The notes below the pieces were generated by a model. It worked only from the letters and a program-made list of their open reading frames with translations, ran no database searches and was not told the origin of the DNA. Shown piece after piece: positions 14,599 through 23,550 of a stretch of 23,645 nucleotides of DNA. Every line of letters starts with the position of its first letter. The first letter of the stretch is position 1. The position numbers and the translations under genes are program-made. The stretch is from an uncultured Pseudomonadota bacterium (GTDB lineage: Bacteria > Pseudomonadota > Alphaproteobacteria > RF32 > CAG-239). The stretch lies in the NCBI GenBank assembly GCA_902495305.1, contig CABUWG010000030.1, positions 1-23,645 of the forward strand. The letters are read 5' to 3'.

Positions 14599-16218
14599 AT
14601 GATTAAAACCATTCAGACAACCCCGTATACTGATCAAAAAATGGGCACCGCCGGCTTGCGCAAAAAGTCAAAAGTCGTCATGCAGCCCAATTATATAGAA
14701 AATTTTATTCAGGCGATATTCAATACAATCGGCGATGTAAAAGGCCGTACTTTTGTCCTCGGCGGTGATGGACGTTTTTATAACGATATCGCCATTCAGC
14801 AGCTGATAAAAATTGCAGCGGCCAACGGCATCGGCAAACTAATTGTCGGACAAAACGGCTTCCTGTCAACACCGGCTTCTTCCAACCTGATTCTCAAAAA
14901 CAAAACCGACGGCGGCTTTGTCCTTTCCGCCTCGCATAACCCCGGCGGCCCGAACGGAGATTTCGGCTTAAAATATGCAACCTCTACCGGCGGACAATGC
15001 CCGAGTGCCGTCAGCGACAAAATCTATGAAAACTCTAAAAATATCCATGAATACAAAATTATGGACACGCCGGATATTGACCTCTCCCGTCTCGGTACGT
15101 TCAAACTCGGGGAAATGACAATAGAAATTATCGATCCGGTCAAAGACTATGTTGAAATGATGGAAAATATTTTCGACTTTCCGGCTCTTAAAAAACTCTT
15201 TGCCGATGGTTTTACCATGCGCTACGATGCCATGAACGCCATTACCGGCCCCTATGCCATTCGGATTTTTGAAGAAATCCTCGGTGCCCCCAAAGGCAGT
15301 GTTGTCAATTATCACCCGTTGCCGGATTTCGGCGGCCTGCATCCGGACCCCAATCTGGTTTATGCCAAAGATCTGGTTGAACACATGTATGCCGATAACG
15401 CACCGGACTTCGGCGGCGCAAATGACGGCGACGGCGACCGCAACATGATTCTCGGCAAAAAATTCTTTGTCACCCCGAGTGACAGCCTTGCCATTCTGAC
15501 AGACAACTACAAACTCATTCCGGCATACAAAAACGGCATTTACGGCGTTGCCAAATCGGCCGCCACATCTACGGCTGTTTGCAGAGTAGCCGAAGCGCAT
15601 AAACTTCCGTGCTACGCCGTCCCGACCGGCTGGAAATACTTTGTCAACCTGATGGATTCCAAACGCATCACTTTCTGCGGGGAAGAAAGCTTCGGCACCG
15701 GTTCAAGCCATATACGCGAAAAAGACGGCATCTGGGCAATTTTGTTCTGGCTGAATATCATCGCCGCAACCGGTAAATCGGTAGAACAAATCACCATGGA
15801 GCACTGGCAAAAATACGGCCGCAGCTATTATATGAGATTCGATTTCGAAGGGCTGGATACCGCTGTTGCCGATAAGCTGATGGCTGATCTGGAAAACAAA
15901 CTGCCAACGCTGGCCGGTCAAAAATTCGGCTCTTATGAAATCGCTCAGGCTGCGCCGTTTGTTTATAACGATCCTGTAGACGGCAGCAGCACCAAAAACG
16001 GCTTGGTCATCGACTTTACCAAAGGCGAAAAAATCACTTTCCGGCTGTCGGGAACTGGCTCCAGCGGCGCAACGCTCAGAGTCTATATTGAACGGCTGGA
16101 AAGAAGCAACCTGAAAGAAGACCCCAAAACCATGCTCAAAGAACTGGAAGCAATTGCCATGGAGATTGCCGAAATTCAAAAAAGGACTGGAAAAACAAAG
16201 GCTGATGTCAATACGTAA
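14599..16218 (+). CDS. pgm: Phosphoglucomutase (alpha-D-glucose phosphate-specific)
   Basis: Interconverts glucose-1-phosphate and glucose-6-phosphate through a phosphoserine enzyme, feeding glycogen and surface polysaccharide precursors. 539 aa, close to the eukaryote-like PGM1 length. The phosphoserine loop SASHNPGG is at 110-117 with S112 as the phosphorylated residue, the metal loop DGDGD at 276-280 plus R281, and the sugar-recognition loop GEESFG at 361-366. The phosphate-binding C-terminal domain contains RLSGTGSSGATLR. ATG 14599 follows GAGAGGAAG at good spacing. Its last codons overlap the next gene by 14 bp. Confidence 0.95.
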   Translation: MIKTIQTTPYTDQKMGTAGLRKKSKVVMQPNYIENFIQAIFNTIGDVKGRTFVLGGDGRFYNDIAIQQLIKIAAANGIGKLIVGQNGFLSTPASSNLILKNKTDGGFVLSASHNPGGPNGDFGLKYATSTGGQCPSAVSDKIYENSKNIHEYKIMDTPDIDLSRLGTFKLGEMTIEIIDPVKDYVEMMENIFDFPALKKLFADGFTMRYDAMNAITGPYAIRIFEEILGAPKGSVVNYHPLPDFGGLHPDPNLVYAKDLVEHMYADNAPDFGGANDGDGDRNMILGKKFFVTPSDSLAILTDNYKLIPAYKNGIYGVAKSAATSTAVCRVAEAHKLPCYAVPTGWKYFVNLMDSKRITFCGEESFGTGSSHIREKDGIWAILFWLNIIAATGKSVEQITMEHWQKYGRSYYMRFDFEGLDTAVADKLMADLENKLPTLAGQKFGSYEIAQAAPFVYNDPVDGSSTKNGLVIDFTKGEKITFRLSGTGSSGATLRVYIERLERSNLKEDPKTMLKELEAIAMEIAEIQKRTGKTKADVNT

Positions 16219-17317
16219 AACCAACATCTTCATCCTTGCCGTTGCATTACTGGCCTGCCCGTTCAGCGCCGGTGCCGGATTATACGGTTTTACGGAAATC
16301 AACCCTTACACGCCGGAAGAAAAGATCTTGGACATCGACGTACCGCCCAAACAGGTAACCAATTTCCGTGAAACCCTGCGGCATAATGTTGAGATGTTAT
16401 CCAATTACGCCTATCACCGTGATAAAGATTTTCAGATCATTATTCACGAAGGTCAGGAACTTCTCAACAAAAGCCTGTGGGAATATCATCTGAGCGGTTA
16501 TAACGAAGCTCGTGCCCGCCCGACACAGGCCAAAGACCCGAGCTTTCTTTTCAAGTTCAAAAAACACCGTTACGGCACCAACGACGTCATCGGCACACCG
16601 GCACCGGAATATTTAAACAATATCACCGGCATTGTTTTGAACAAAATATATTCGCTAAACCGGACGATTAACCCCGGCCTTTTAGCCTCAAGGTTGAAAA
16701 TTATTGCATTCGATCTATGCTCAGCTCCCAAAACCTGTATGGACTATATCCAAAAATCTGTCGCCGGCAACATACTGCTGCAAACAGGTTCTTCCGCAAC
16801 AACCATTTTTAGCCGCATAGACGAACAACCGGTTATAAACGAAAATGCCCGCAACATTTTCAAGCTTTCCGAGGCCAAAAACATTTTGTACCTGAATGAC
16901 GAAAGCAGCTTCCGCGACAAATATGACCTCATCAAGCAATTGCGTGATACAAATTTTGACGTCGTCATTATCCGCCCGCAGTTCAAAAACAAAGAGTCTT
17001 ATACCGCGGATGAAGTCAACAGTTTAAAGTTCAAAAAGAACGGCACCAGACGCCTGATTTTTGCCGAAATGAACCTGACGGAAGCCAATCCGGAGCAATA
17101 TTACTGGAAGAAAAAATGGCTGTTGGGAAAACCTTCCTGGCTGCGGCGCAAATCCTTCAGCAATCAGGGGGCGGTTATTACGGAATACTGGAATGACGAA
17201 TGGCGCAAAATCATCGGCAACCACTTCAAGAGTATTATAGATACCAACTATGACGGTGCATTTTTCACCGGCTTGGAAAATCATAAATACTTTGAATATC
17301 AATTACCTCTGGAGTAA
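16205..17317 (+). CDS. Exported GH114-like (polygalactosaminidase-fold) protein, probably degenerate
   Basis: 370 aa. An in-frame start at 16154 lies inside pgm; ATG 16205 is preferred because it opens a proper signal peptide (NIFILAVALLACPFSAGA, residues 7-24) after AAAGGC. The C-terminal half follows the GH114/TM1410 TIM-barrel pattern: FDVVIIRP (251-258), RRLIFAEMN (282-290), KPSWL (309-313), EYWNDEWRKII (327-337) and NYDGAFFTG (348-356). Family members usually have acidic residues at the equivalent of vvID, GE and GVYLD; here these read IIRP, EMN and GAFFT. Catalysis is therefore doubtful and a carbohydrate-binding or structural role is possible. It lies between pgm and fliQ and ends four bases before the fliQ start. 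Family assignment is from remembered motifs. Confidence 0.7.
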   Translation: MSIRKTNIFILAVALLACPFSAGAGLYGFTEINPYTPEEKILDIDVPPKQVTNFRETLRHNVEMLSNYAYHRDKDFQIIIHEGQELLNKSLWEYHLSGYNEARARPTQAKDPSFLFKFKKHRYGTNDVIGTPAPEYLNNITGIVLNKIYSLNRTINPGLLASRLKIIAFDLCSAPKTCMDYIQKSVAGNILLQTGSSATTIFSRIDEQPVINENARNIFKLSEAKNILYLNDESSFRDKYDLIKQLRDTNFDVVIIRPQFKNKESYTADEVNSLKFKKNGTRRLIFAEMNLTEANPEQYYWKKKWLLGKPSWLRRKSFSNQGAVITEYWNDEWRKIIGNHFKSIIDTNYDGAFFTGLENHKYFEYQLPLE

Positions 17318-17321
17318 ACAT

Positions 17322-17588
17322 ATGAACGAGATTGAAGTTTTAGACATCTCACGGGAAGCAATTTTCACCCTGATAAAAGTCGTCACGCCGGTGTTGCTGG
17401 TTGCGCTGTTCGTCGGTCTGATCATCGGTATCTTTCAGGCGCTGACCCAAATTCAGGAAATGACTCTGGCTTTTGTCCCCAAAATCATCGGTGTCTTTGT
17501 CACGCTGATTTTGTTGTTTCCGTTCATGTTCAACCAGATGCGCACTTTGACCGAAGGATTATTCAACCGGATTGTCAACGGCGGATGA
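17322..17588 (+). CDS. fliQ: Flagellar export apparatus protein FliQ
   Basis: 88 aa, the family length. Two long hydrophobic helices (about 16-40 and 51-72) flank the conserved FQALTQIQEMTLAFVPKI loop. In the core flagellar type III export gate, FliQ packs around the FliP-FliR helical assembly. ATG 17322 has GGAG seven bases upstream, inside the end of the previous gene. It overlaps fliR by four bases (ATGA), which indicates translational coupling. Confidence 0.95.
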   Translation: MNEIEVLDISREAIFTLIKVVTPVLLVALFVGLIIGIFQALTQIQEMTLAFVPKIIGVFVTLILLFPFMFNQMRTLTEGLFNRIVNGG

Positions 17589-18349
17589 CGGCAATGACGC
17601 AGCTGCTCACATTAGAAATCTATTCTTTTATGACCATATTTCTCAGGGTCGGTTCCGCAATACTGGTAATGCCGGGCTTCATGGTCAGTTACGTCAACAT
17701 GCGCCTGCGCCTTTCCATTGCCCTCGCCCTGACCCTCATCCTGATTCCGCTGATTTCCGCCCGCCTGCCGCTGCCGTCACAAAACTTTGGCGAACTCATA
17801 AAAATCAGCCTGTTTGAAATCACTTACGGACTATTCCTCGGACTTTGCATGCAGTTCTTGTACGCCGCACTGTCGCTGGTCGGAAACTTCGCCGGACAGG
17901 CAATCGGCTTTTCCAACGCTCAGATGTTTGACCCGACTTTTCAGACCCAGTCCATTGTTCTTGAAACTTTTCTCAGCATCATCGCCCTGACAATCATCTT
18001 CATAACGGATTTGCACCACCTGATGATCAGCGCTGTGGTTGACAGCTATACGCTCTTTCCGGTCGGTTCGGCGCTGCCTATTGATAACTTTGCCGAATTC
18101 TTAAGCAAAAGCCTGAATAACAGCTTTATTATGGGCTTCAAAATCGCTTCGCCGTTTATTGCTTTTACCATCATTTTTTACACCGGCATGGGTCTGATAT
18201 CACGCCTGATGCCCCAGCTCAACATTTTTTTCCTGTCCCTGCCGCTGCAAATATATCTCGGTCTGGGACTGTTGTTTATGACCATTCCGATCACCATAGT
18301 ATGGTTTATCAAATACTATGAAGACGGACTGTTCAGATTTGTAAAGTAG
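17585..18349 (+). CDS. fliR: Flagellar export apparatus protein FliR
   Basis: 254 aa, hydrophobic throughout with several membrane helices. The typical N-terminal FLRVGSAILVMPGF, central GNFAGQAIGFSNAQMFDPT and C-terminal LPLQIYLGLGLLF match FliR. With FliP and FliQ it forms the export gate of the flagellar basal body. Start 17585 overlaps the fliQ stop; a second ATG at 17594 is possible and would only shorten it by three residues. flhB follows after six bases. Confidence 0.94.
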   Translation: MTAMTQLLTLEIYSFMTIFLRVGSAILVMPGFMVSYVNMRLRLSIALALTLILIPLISARLPLPSQNFGELIKISLFEITYGLFLGLCMQFLYAALSLVGNFAGQAIGFSNAQMFDPTFQTQSIVLETFLSIIALTIIFITDLHHLMISAVVDSYTLFPVGSALPIDNFAEFLSKSLNNSFIMGFKIASPFIAFTIIFYTGMGLISRLMPQLNIFFLSLPLQIYLGLGLLFMTIPITIVWFIKYYEDGLFRFVK

Positions 18350-18355
18350 GATGCC

Positions 18356-19429
18356 ATGGCCGAAGACGATGATGAATCCTCAAAGACGGAAGAACCGTCC
18401 GAACGAAAGATAAGCAAAGCCAAAGAAGAAGGCGACACTGCCATATCGCAGGAAGCCAAAAGCTTTGTCATGCTCTTGGGGATGCTGTTCATCATCTGGC
18501 TGATTTTTCCGCTGATGGGCAAATGGTTTATTCTGCAAAACATTCAGTTTATTGAAGATCCGCAAAACATTCCGGTTGACTTGCATCATATCAGGCTTCT
18601 TCTGACCAGAGTCTTTGTCGGAATCCTGAAAATCATGGCCATTCCCTTTGCCGTCTTCATCATCTTGGGCATTTTTGCCAGCATTTCGCAAACCGGCTTT
18701 ATGTACGCCCCCAAAAAACTGATGCCGGACTGGAATAAACTGAACATTTTCGCCGCCCTGCCCAAATTCATCAACATGAAAAAAATTGTCGAAAGCTTAA
18801 AAGGCATTATCAAAATCGCCGTCATTGCCTACATTGCCGTTGCAGTCATCAAACCCTACAGCGGCAAAGTCAACTTGCTCCCGACCATGGAAACAATGGC
18901 AATTTTGTCTTTCATCCACAAAATCGTCGTCCTGCTGATTTTCACGATTTTAATGGCCGTATTGGTCATCGCCATCGCCGACTACGCTTATCAAAAATAT
19001 TCTCACTTGAAAAAACTTCGCATGACCAAGCAGGAAGTCAAAGACGAATACAAAGAAATGGAAGGTGACCCGTTAATCAAATCGCGGATTCGTCAGGTTC
19101 GTATGGAACGCGCCCGCCGCCGCATGATGGACAATGTCCCCAAAGCCGACGTCATCATCACCAACCCGACCCATTATGCCGTTGCATTGGAATATAAGAT
19201 GGATAAAATGGACGCGCCTGTTGTATTAGCCAAAGGATTGGATAATATAGCACTGAGGATAAGAGCCATTGCCGAGGAACACGAGATCCCGATTGTCGAA
19301 AATCCGCCCTTGGCCCGTGCACTGTTTGCCAGTGCAGAACTGGATCAGACCATCCCGCAAGAACACTTTAAAGCCGTCGCAGAGGTAATCGGATATGTTA
19401 TGCAGCTCAAAGACCAGTCACCGTCCTGA
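18356..19429 (+). CDS. flhB: Flagellar export switch protein FlhB
   Basis: 357 aa. The cytoplasmic N-terminus TEEPSERKISKAKEEGD is followed by four membrane helices between about 35 and 210, then a cytoplasmic domain with the autocleavage motif NPTH at 270-273 (cut between N270 and P271). That cleavage switches export from rod/hook to filament substrates. The surrounding sequence KADVIITNPTHYAVALEY is intact, so it should be functional. ATG 18356 is six bases after fliR. The end overlaps the predicted cckA start by 35 bp. Confidence 0.96.
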   Translation: MAEDDDESSKTEEPSERKISKAKEEGDTAISQEAKSFVMLLGMLFIIWLIFPLMGKWFILQNIQFIEDPQNIPVDLHHIRLLLTRVFVGILKIMAIPFAVFIILGIFASISQTGFMYAPKKLMPDWNKLNIFAALPKFINMKKIVESLKGIIKIAVIAYIAVAVIKPYSGKVNLLPTMETMAILSFIHKIVVLLIFTILMAVLVIAIADYAYQKYSHLKKLRMTKQEVKDEYKEMEGDPLIKSRIRQVRMERARRRMMDNVPKADVIITNPTHYAVALEYKMDKMDAPVVLAKGLDNIALRIRAIAEEHEIPIVENPPLARALFASAELDQTIPQEHFKAVAEVIGYVMQLKDQSPS

Positions 19430-22040
19430 TAAATTGCTCCAAAAACGTTTGGTTTCATTGGCCTATGCTTTGGTCAGCCTGACGGCCGCACTCATTCTGC
19501 TGCTGATCTATCCGCAGTATTCCCTGTATTTTACGATTCTGCTGCTCCTCATTGGCGCCTTGTGCCTGTCTTTGACCATAAAGACCATTTCCGCCGGAGA
19601 AGAAGCAATGAGCTACGGCGGCTTTGCCAATGAAATCATTCGCAAAGACGAAGTCGCCAAACGAATTGAAAACGTTTTGGGCGAAGCGGTCATCGAAAAT
19701 GAACGCTCCAAGGAATTATTCAAAAATCAAACCGTCATCAGCTTTCTGGCAGAACACCTCTCTGACGGCAAAATGAACAAAGCCGCAATCTACCGGCTGC
19801 AAAACGCCTGCGAAAACCTCATCTCGGAAAAAGTCGTACTGTCCTTAAAAACGCACCCGGAGGATTCTAAAATTTTTACCGAAGAAGAATGGCTCGAAAT
19901 CAGCGTTCATCCGGTTTACCTCAAAAAAACCGATATTTTTGAAAGCAAATATTCCGTAAAAACCATCAAAAAAGACACCTATCTTTTCTGGAGTTGCCGT
20001 GATATAACGTCCGAAAAAAATATGGCGCAAATTTTTCATGAAGAGCGCAAATCGCTGCACGACTTTTTAGATTTTATGCCGGTCGGACTTTATGTGGTTG
20101 ATAAAGAATACACCATACGTTATTGCAATCATGCTCTGGCACAAATCCTCGGCAGCAATCGGGAAGAACTGCTCGGCAGAAAACTCAGCGAGCTTTTGTC
20201 GCCAGCTTCGTTTTTTCCGGAAAATGAACCCTCTTGGCGGCAAAAAACTTACTTTATGCAGCCCGGCGGCAAAATTATTGAAACTTATGTTTTTCAGGAA
20301 AACTTCAGAGAAAGCCAGCAGATTATGATGCGCGGCGTTATCATCAGCGACCTGCCCAACGACACCACGCTCAAAAACGAGCTCAATCTGGCTTGTGACA
20401 AAGTCAGCTGGCTATTTGACCACGCGCCGGTCGGCATTATCTTTGTCAGCGCCCGCGGCATTGTACAGGCCGCCAATAACACCGTCTGCCGCTTTTTGAA
20501 CAAAGACGCGGATCTGCTTCAAAACCAAAGCATTTTTGAGCGCATTCGGGAAGAAGACGCCCCTAAAGTCCAAAAAGCTTTTAACGATATCTGCAGCGGC
20601 AAAAAAGATTCCCTTTGCATTGAGGTGCATATCAACCTCGACAACAAAGATAAAATCGTCATGCTCTACATCAGTAAAATGAGCAAATACCACTCCTCCG
20701 CCACCTCTAATGAAGAAGGGCTGATTCTCTACTTTATTGACGCAACGGAGCAGAAAAGTCTGGAACAGCAGTTTGCTCAGGCTCAAAAGATGCAGGCTGT
20801 CGGACAACTGGCCGGCGGGGTGGCTCACGACTTCAACAACCTGCTGACCGCCATGATCGGCTTTTGCGATCTAGTTATGCAGCGCCACGGTATCGGCGAT
20901 CCGTCATTTGAAGACCTGCGCCAGATTAAAGACAACGCCACCCGTGCCGCCGGTTTGGTGCGCCAGCTTCTGGCCTTCTCCCGTAAGCAGCCGCTAAAAC
21001 CCAAACTCATTGACATCACCGAACACCTCACCCGCTCCAGCCAGATGGTCAAACCGGTCTTGGGTGAACAGATAAGCCTCAAATTCTACCATGGCAACAA
21101 TCTCGGCTTCGTCCGCGTCGACCCGACCCAGTTTTCGCAAGTCATCATCAACCTTGCCATCAACGCGCGTGATGCCATGAACGGTCACGGCACAATCTTT
21201 ATCAATACCCGAGTCGAGCACTTGACCGAACCGCACCAGTTCGGCGATGAGATGGTCAAACCCGGAGAGTTTGTGGTCATTGACGTCAAAGATACCGGTT
21301 GCGGTATTAGTCCGGAAAACATGAACCGGATTTTTGACCCGTTCTTTTCCACCAAACAAAACGTTGTCGGTTCTGGTACCGGCCTCGGGCTGGCAACCGT
21401 TTACGGCATCGTCCGCCAAACCGAAGGCTTTATCAAAGTCGAAAGCACCGTCGGAGAAGGAACAACCTTCTCAATCTACCTGCCGCGTTTTGAAAAAGAT
21501 ACGGAAAACGAGGAAGACGAAAATCCAAACCGCAAAACACCGGCGCAGCTTTCGCCGATTCTCACGGTCAAGGAAACAATCAAAAGCCCGATTAACGTCA
21601 ATGAAAAAATGATCTTCGGCCTGAATGTTTCAATGATTGATCGCAGTTTTAACCCGACCGACCCGCAGAATTCTTCTTTACGCATCCTTTTTGTTGAAGA
21701 TGAAGATTCCGTCCGGACTTTTGCCGTCCGCGCTTTAAAGAAAAAAGGCTACGACATAATCAGTTGCAATTCTTCCGAAAACGCGCTAGAACATTTAGAA
21801 ACAGACAACAAGTTTGACCTGCTGCTGACAGACATGATGCTTCCGGGCATCAGCGGTGCCGAACTGGCTAAGATTGTCAAAGAAAAAATCCCCGGCATCA
21901 AAATCATCATCGCCTCGGGTTATTCTGAAGAAATGGCCAAACAAGGGCTGGATGACAGCACGGACTTTGAGTTTATTGCTAAACCTTACAGCCTGGGCAA
22001 CCTGACCAAAAAAGTTTTTGATGTCTTAAACAAACAATAA
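19395..22040 (+). CDS. cckA: Hybrid histidine kinase CckA of the CtrA phosphorelay
   Basis: Cell-cycle kinase that sends phosphate through ChpT to CtrA and CpdR. 881 aa, longer than the ~690 aa of Caulobacter. Two membrane helices lie at about 20-60, with an extra N-terminal cytoplasmic region at about 75-215. PAS-like domains cover about 222-325 and 335-455. In HisKA, GGVAHDFNNLLTAMIGF carries H478. HATPase motifs are INLAINARDAM (585-595), DTGCGI (633-638) and GTGLGLATVYGI (661-672). A C-terminal receiver domain has EDEDS (768-772), phospho-acceptor D813 and K863. HisKA and ATPase sequence strongly match CckA. ATG 19395 overlaps flhB, with AGAGG upstream; TTG 19434 is an alternative. The location directly after flhB is the usual alphaproteobacterial one and suggests co-transcription with the export genes. 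Confidence 0.95.
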   Translation: MLCSSKTSHRPDKLLQKRLVSLAYALVSLTAALILLLIYPQYSLYFTILLLLIGALCLSLTIKTISAGEEAMSYGGFANEIIRKDEVAKRIENVLGEAVIENERSKELFKNQTVISFLAEHLSDGKMNKAAIYRLQNACENLISEKVVLSLKTHPEDSKIFTEEEWLEISVHPVYLKKTDIFESKYSVKTIKKDTYLFWSCRDITSEKNMAQIFHEERKSLHDFLDFMPVGLYVVDKEYTIRYCNHALAQILGSNREELLGRKLSELLSPASFFPENEPSWRQKTYFMQPGGKIIETYVFQENFRESQQIMMRGVIISDLPNDTTLKNELNLACDKVSWLFDHAPVGIIFVSARGIVQAANNTVCRFLNKDADLLQNQSIFERIREEDAPKVQKAFNDICSGKKDSLCIEVHINLDNKDKIVMLYISKMSKYHSSATSNEEGLILYFIDATEQKSLEQQFAQAQKMQAVGQLAGGVAHDFNNLLTAMIGFCDLVMQRHGIGDPSFEDLRQIKDNATRAAGLVRQLLAFSRKQPLKPKLIDITEHLTRSSQMVKPVLGEQISLKFYHGNNLGFVRVDPTQFSQVIINLAINARDAMNGHGTIFINTRVEHLTEPHQFGDEMVKPGEFVVIDVKDTGCGISPENMNRIFDPFFSTKQNVVGSGTGLGLATVYGIVRQTEGFIKVESTVGEGTTFSIYLPRFEKDTENEEDENPNRKTPAQLSPILTVKETIKSPINVNEKMIFGLNVSMIDRSFNPTDPQNSSLRILFVEDEDSVRTFAVRALKKKGYDIISCNSSENALEHLETDNKFDLLLTDMMLPGISGAELAKIVKEKIPGIKIIIASGYSEEMAKQGLDDSTDFEFIAKPYSLGNLTKKVFDVLNKQ

Positions 22041-22054
22041 ACGGATAACAATTG

Positions 22055-22789
22055 ATGCTGAAAAAAAATACCATATCCCAGCTTCCGTTAGAATTCGCTC
22101 CCTGCCCCAGTCTCGGACGCGAAGACTTTCTCGTTGCACCCTGCAACGTTGAAGCGGCTCAAATGGTAGACAGCTGGCCGGACTGGCCGTTTTTTGCCAT
22201 CTGTATCTACGGCGAAGAAGGCTGCGGCAAAACCCATCTGGCTAATGTTTTTGCCAATAATGTTTCAGTTCAGGATAATTATCCTTACCGCATTCCGACC
22301 ATCAAAGCCAAAGATGTCCGGCTCGATACGCCGCACAAACTTTTTGCCAGACACCGCTGCCTGATTGTGGAAGATTTAACGGCGAAAGTAAATAATGAAG
22401 CAATGTTCCACCTGTACAACCTCTATCGTAACGAAGGAGGAAATATACTCTTTACGGCTCAACAGGCACCTGCCAGACTGCATTTTCAACTGCCGGACTT
22501 GCGCTCCCGCATGAATATTGTGCCGTCAATTGAAATCAAAGCGCCGGATGACGACCTCTTGTCCTGCCTGCTGGTCAAATTGTTTATGGACAGGCAAATA
22601 ATCATCAGCCCGGAATTATTAAATTATATCGTTGCCAATATGCAGCGTTCATTCTCTTTTGCCCGCAAAGTCGTTGCTGAAATTGACAGGATATCTCTCT
22701 CCCGCAAACGCGCCGTTACCTTGCCGATAATCAAAGAAGCTTTTGATATTCTGGCTGAAGAAAAACTTCAGGGCGACTTGTTTGAATAA
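22055..22789 (+). CDS. hdaA: DnaA-regulatory inactivator homologue HdaA
   Basis: 244 aa. A DnaA-like AAA+ protein that, with the replication clamp, promotes DnaA-ATP hydrolysis and limits re-initiation. The N-terminal clamp-binding motif QLPLEF is at 9-14, Walker A YGEEGCGKT at 52-60, a Walker B-like LIVED at 103-107, sensor 1 FTAQQAP, and the arginine-finger region LRSRM at about 149-153. There is no DnaA DNA-binding domain, which separates it from DnaA. ATG 22055 is preferred over the adjacent TTG 22052. It begins 14 bases after cckA stops and probably shares its transcript. No hairpin terminator follows; instead the pyrimidine tract begins. Confidence 0.9.
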   Translation: MLKKNTISQLPLEFAPCPSLGREDFLVAPCNVEAAQMVDSWPDWPFFAICIYGEEGCGKTHLANVFANNVSVQDNYPYRIPTIKAKDVRLDTPHKLFARHRCLIVEDLTAKVNNEAMFHLYNLYRNEGGNILFTAQQAPARLHFQLPDLRSRMNIVPSIEIKAPDDDLLSCLLVKLFMDRQIIISPELLNYIVANMQRSFSFARKVVAEIDRISLSRKRAVTLPIIKEAFDILAEEKLQGDLFE

Positions 22790-22800
22790 CCGTTATTAAC

Positions 22801-23340
22801 TTTTCCTCCCCTGTACTCCACTCCGTTCTTTCTTTTTCCCATTCACCCTATTTTCTTTCTCCGCTTTTGCTTCTTTTTTCTCTATCACTGCTCCCTTATC
22901 CTCCCCCGCCTCTTTTCTCTCCGTTCACTCTCTCTGCCTATTTCCTCACCCACTCCTTTCCCCTCTTTCCTCCTATTCTCCCTCTCACACTTTCCTCTCT
23001 CTTCCTACCCCTCACAGCCTCTTCCCCTCATCAACCGTTCCTATTCTCATCACGCCTCGTTCCTTTCTTTCCCTCTCTTATCCTCTTCACTCCTCATTCC
23101 TTTCCTCACCACTCCCACCCCGCTTATCTCACCTGCTTCTCCCCCTCTCCACTCTTGCCCCTTCTCTCCTTTATCGCCACCCGCTCCTCTGCTGTCAACG
23201 CCTCAACCTTTCCCTCTATTTCCTTCCTCACCCGCCCCTTTTTCCGTCCATCTTTCCCTCCCTCTCCTCTTATCCCTTTTTAGCCAAATCCCCCCCGCTT
23301 TTTCTTATCCCCTAGCCAAAATCCCCATCCCACTTTTCAT
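22801..23340 (+). other. ~540-bp polypyrimidine tract, possible Rho-dependent termination zone
   Basis: The plus strand is almost entirely C and T. I counted 65 purines in the 480 bases of 22801-23280 (13.5%) and 81 in the full 540. The purines are scattered, with no obvious period or tandem repeat, and G is especially rare. An open frame crosses part of it (22867-23283), but its Pro/Ser/Leu/Phe composition merely reflects the base bias, so I do not call a gene. A C-rich, G-poor unstructured transcript just after a gene without a hairpin terminator is what Rho needs. Homopurine-homopyrimidine DNA can also form triplexes. No gene was found in it on either strand. Confidence 0.85.
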
Positions 23341-23346
23341 TATATA

Positions 23347-23375
23347 TTGACTCTTGAGTTTCTTTGTGGTATAAT
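23347..23375 (+). promoter_or_regulatory. Near-consensus extended -10 sigma70 promoter
   Basis: TTGACT (23347-23352), 17-nt spacer, perfect TATAAT (23370-23375), with TG at 23367-23368 forming an extended -10. It is the strongest promoter-like sequence in the window. Expected start near 23382. Confidence 0.8.
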
Positions 23376-23381
23376 GACCTT

Positions 23382-23550
23382 AGTATTAACCATTCTGGGC
23401 ACGATATGTGTCACAGGAAAGAAAGAACAACGCGGTCGGGAGGCCGACAGCCGTCAACTGTCAGCTTACTGCCCAGAGGACCGCGTTGCTCCAACGGGAT
23501 TTGTGACAGAGTATGTGCTCTGAAAAGAATTTTTATATGGGAGGAGATCG
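23382..23550 (+). promoter_or_regulatory. Strongly folded 5' leader of the edge gene, candidate cis-regulatory RNA
   Basis: About 170 nt between the promoter and the SD. A long-range stem joins GGGCAC (23397-23402), ATA and TGTCACA (23409-23415) with TGTGACA (23502-23508), TAT and GTGCTC (23515-23520). Inside it a 10-bp stem pairs CAACGCGGTC (23428-23437) with GACCGCGTTG (23479-23488). Two alternative hairpins, GTCGG/CCGAC (23435-23448) and CGTTG/CAACG (23484-23496), compete with that stem, so a two-state switch is possible. I could not match it to a known riboswitch class. There is no terminator in the leader, so any control would be at translation or RNA stability. Confidence 0.55.

Noticed and set aside
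22867..23283. Open frame of 138 codons across the pyrimidine tract
   Set aside because: Its Pro/Ser/Leu/Phe-only composition follows directly from C/T-rich DNA; there is no SD and no domain-like pattern.
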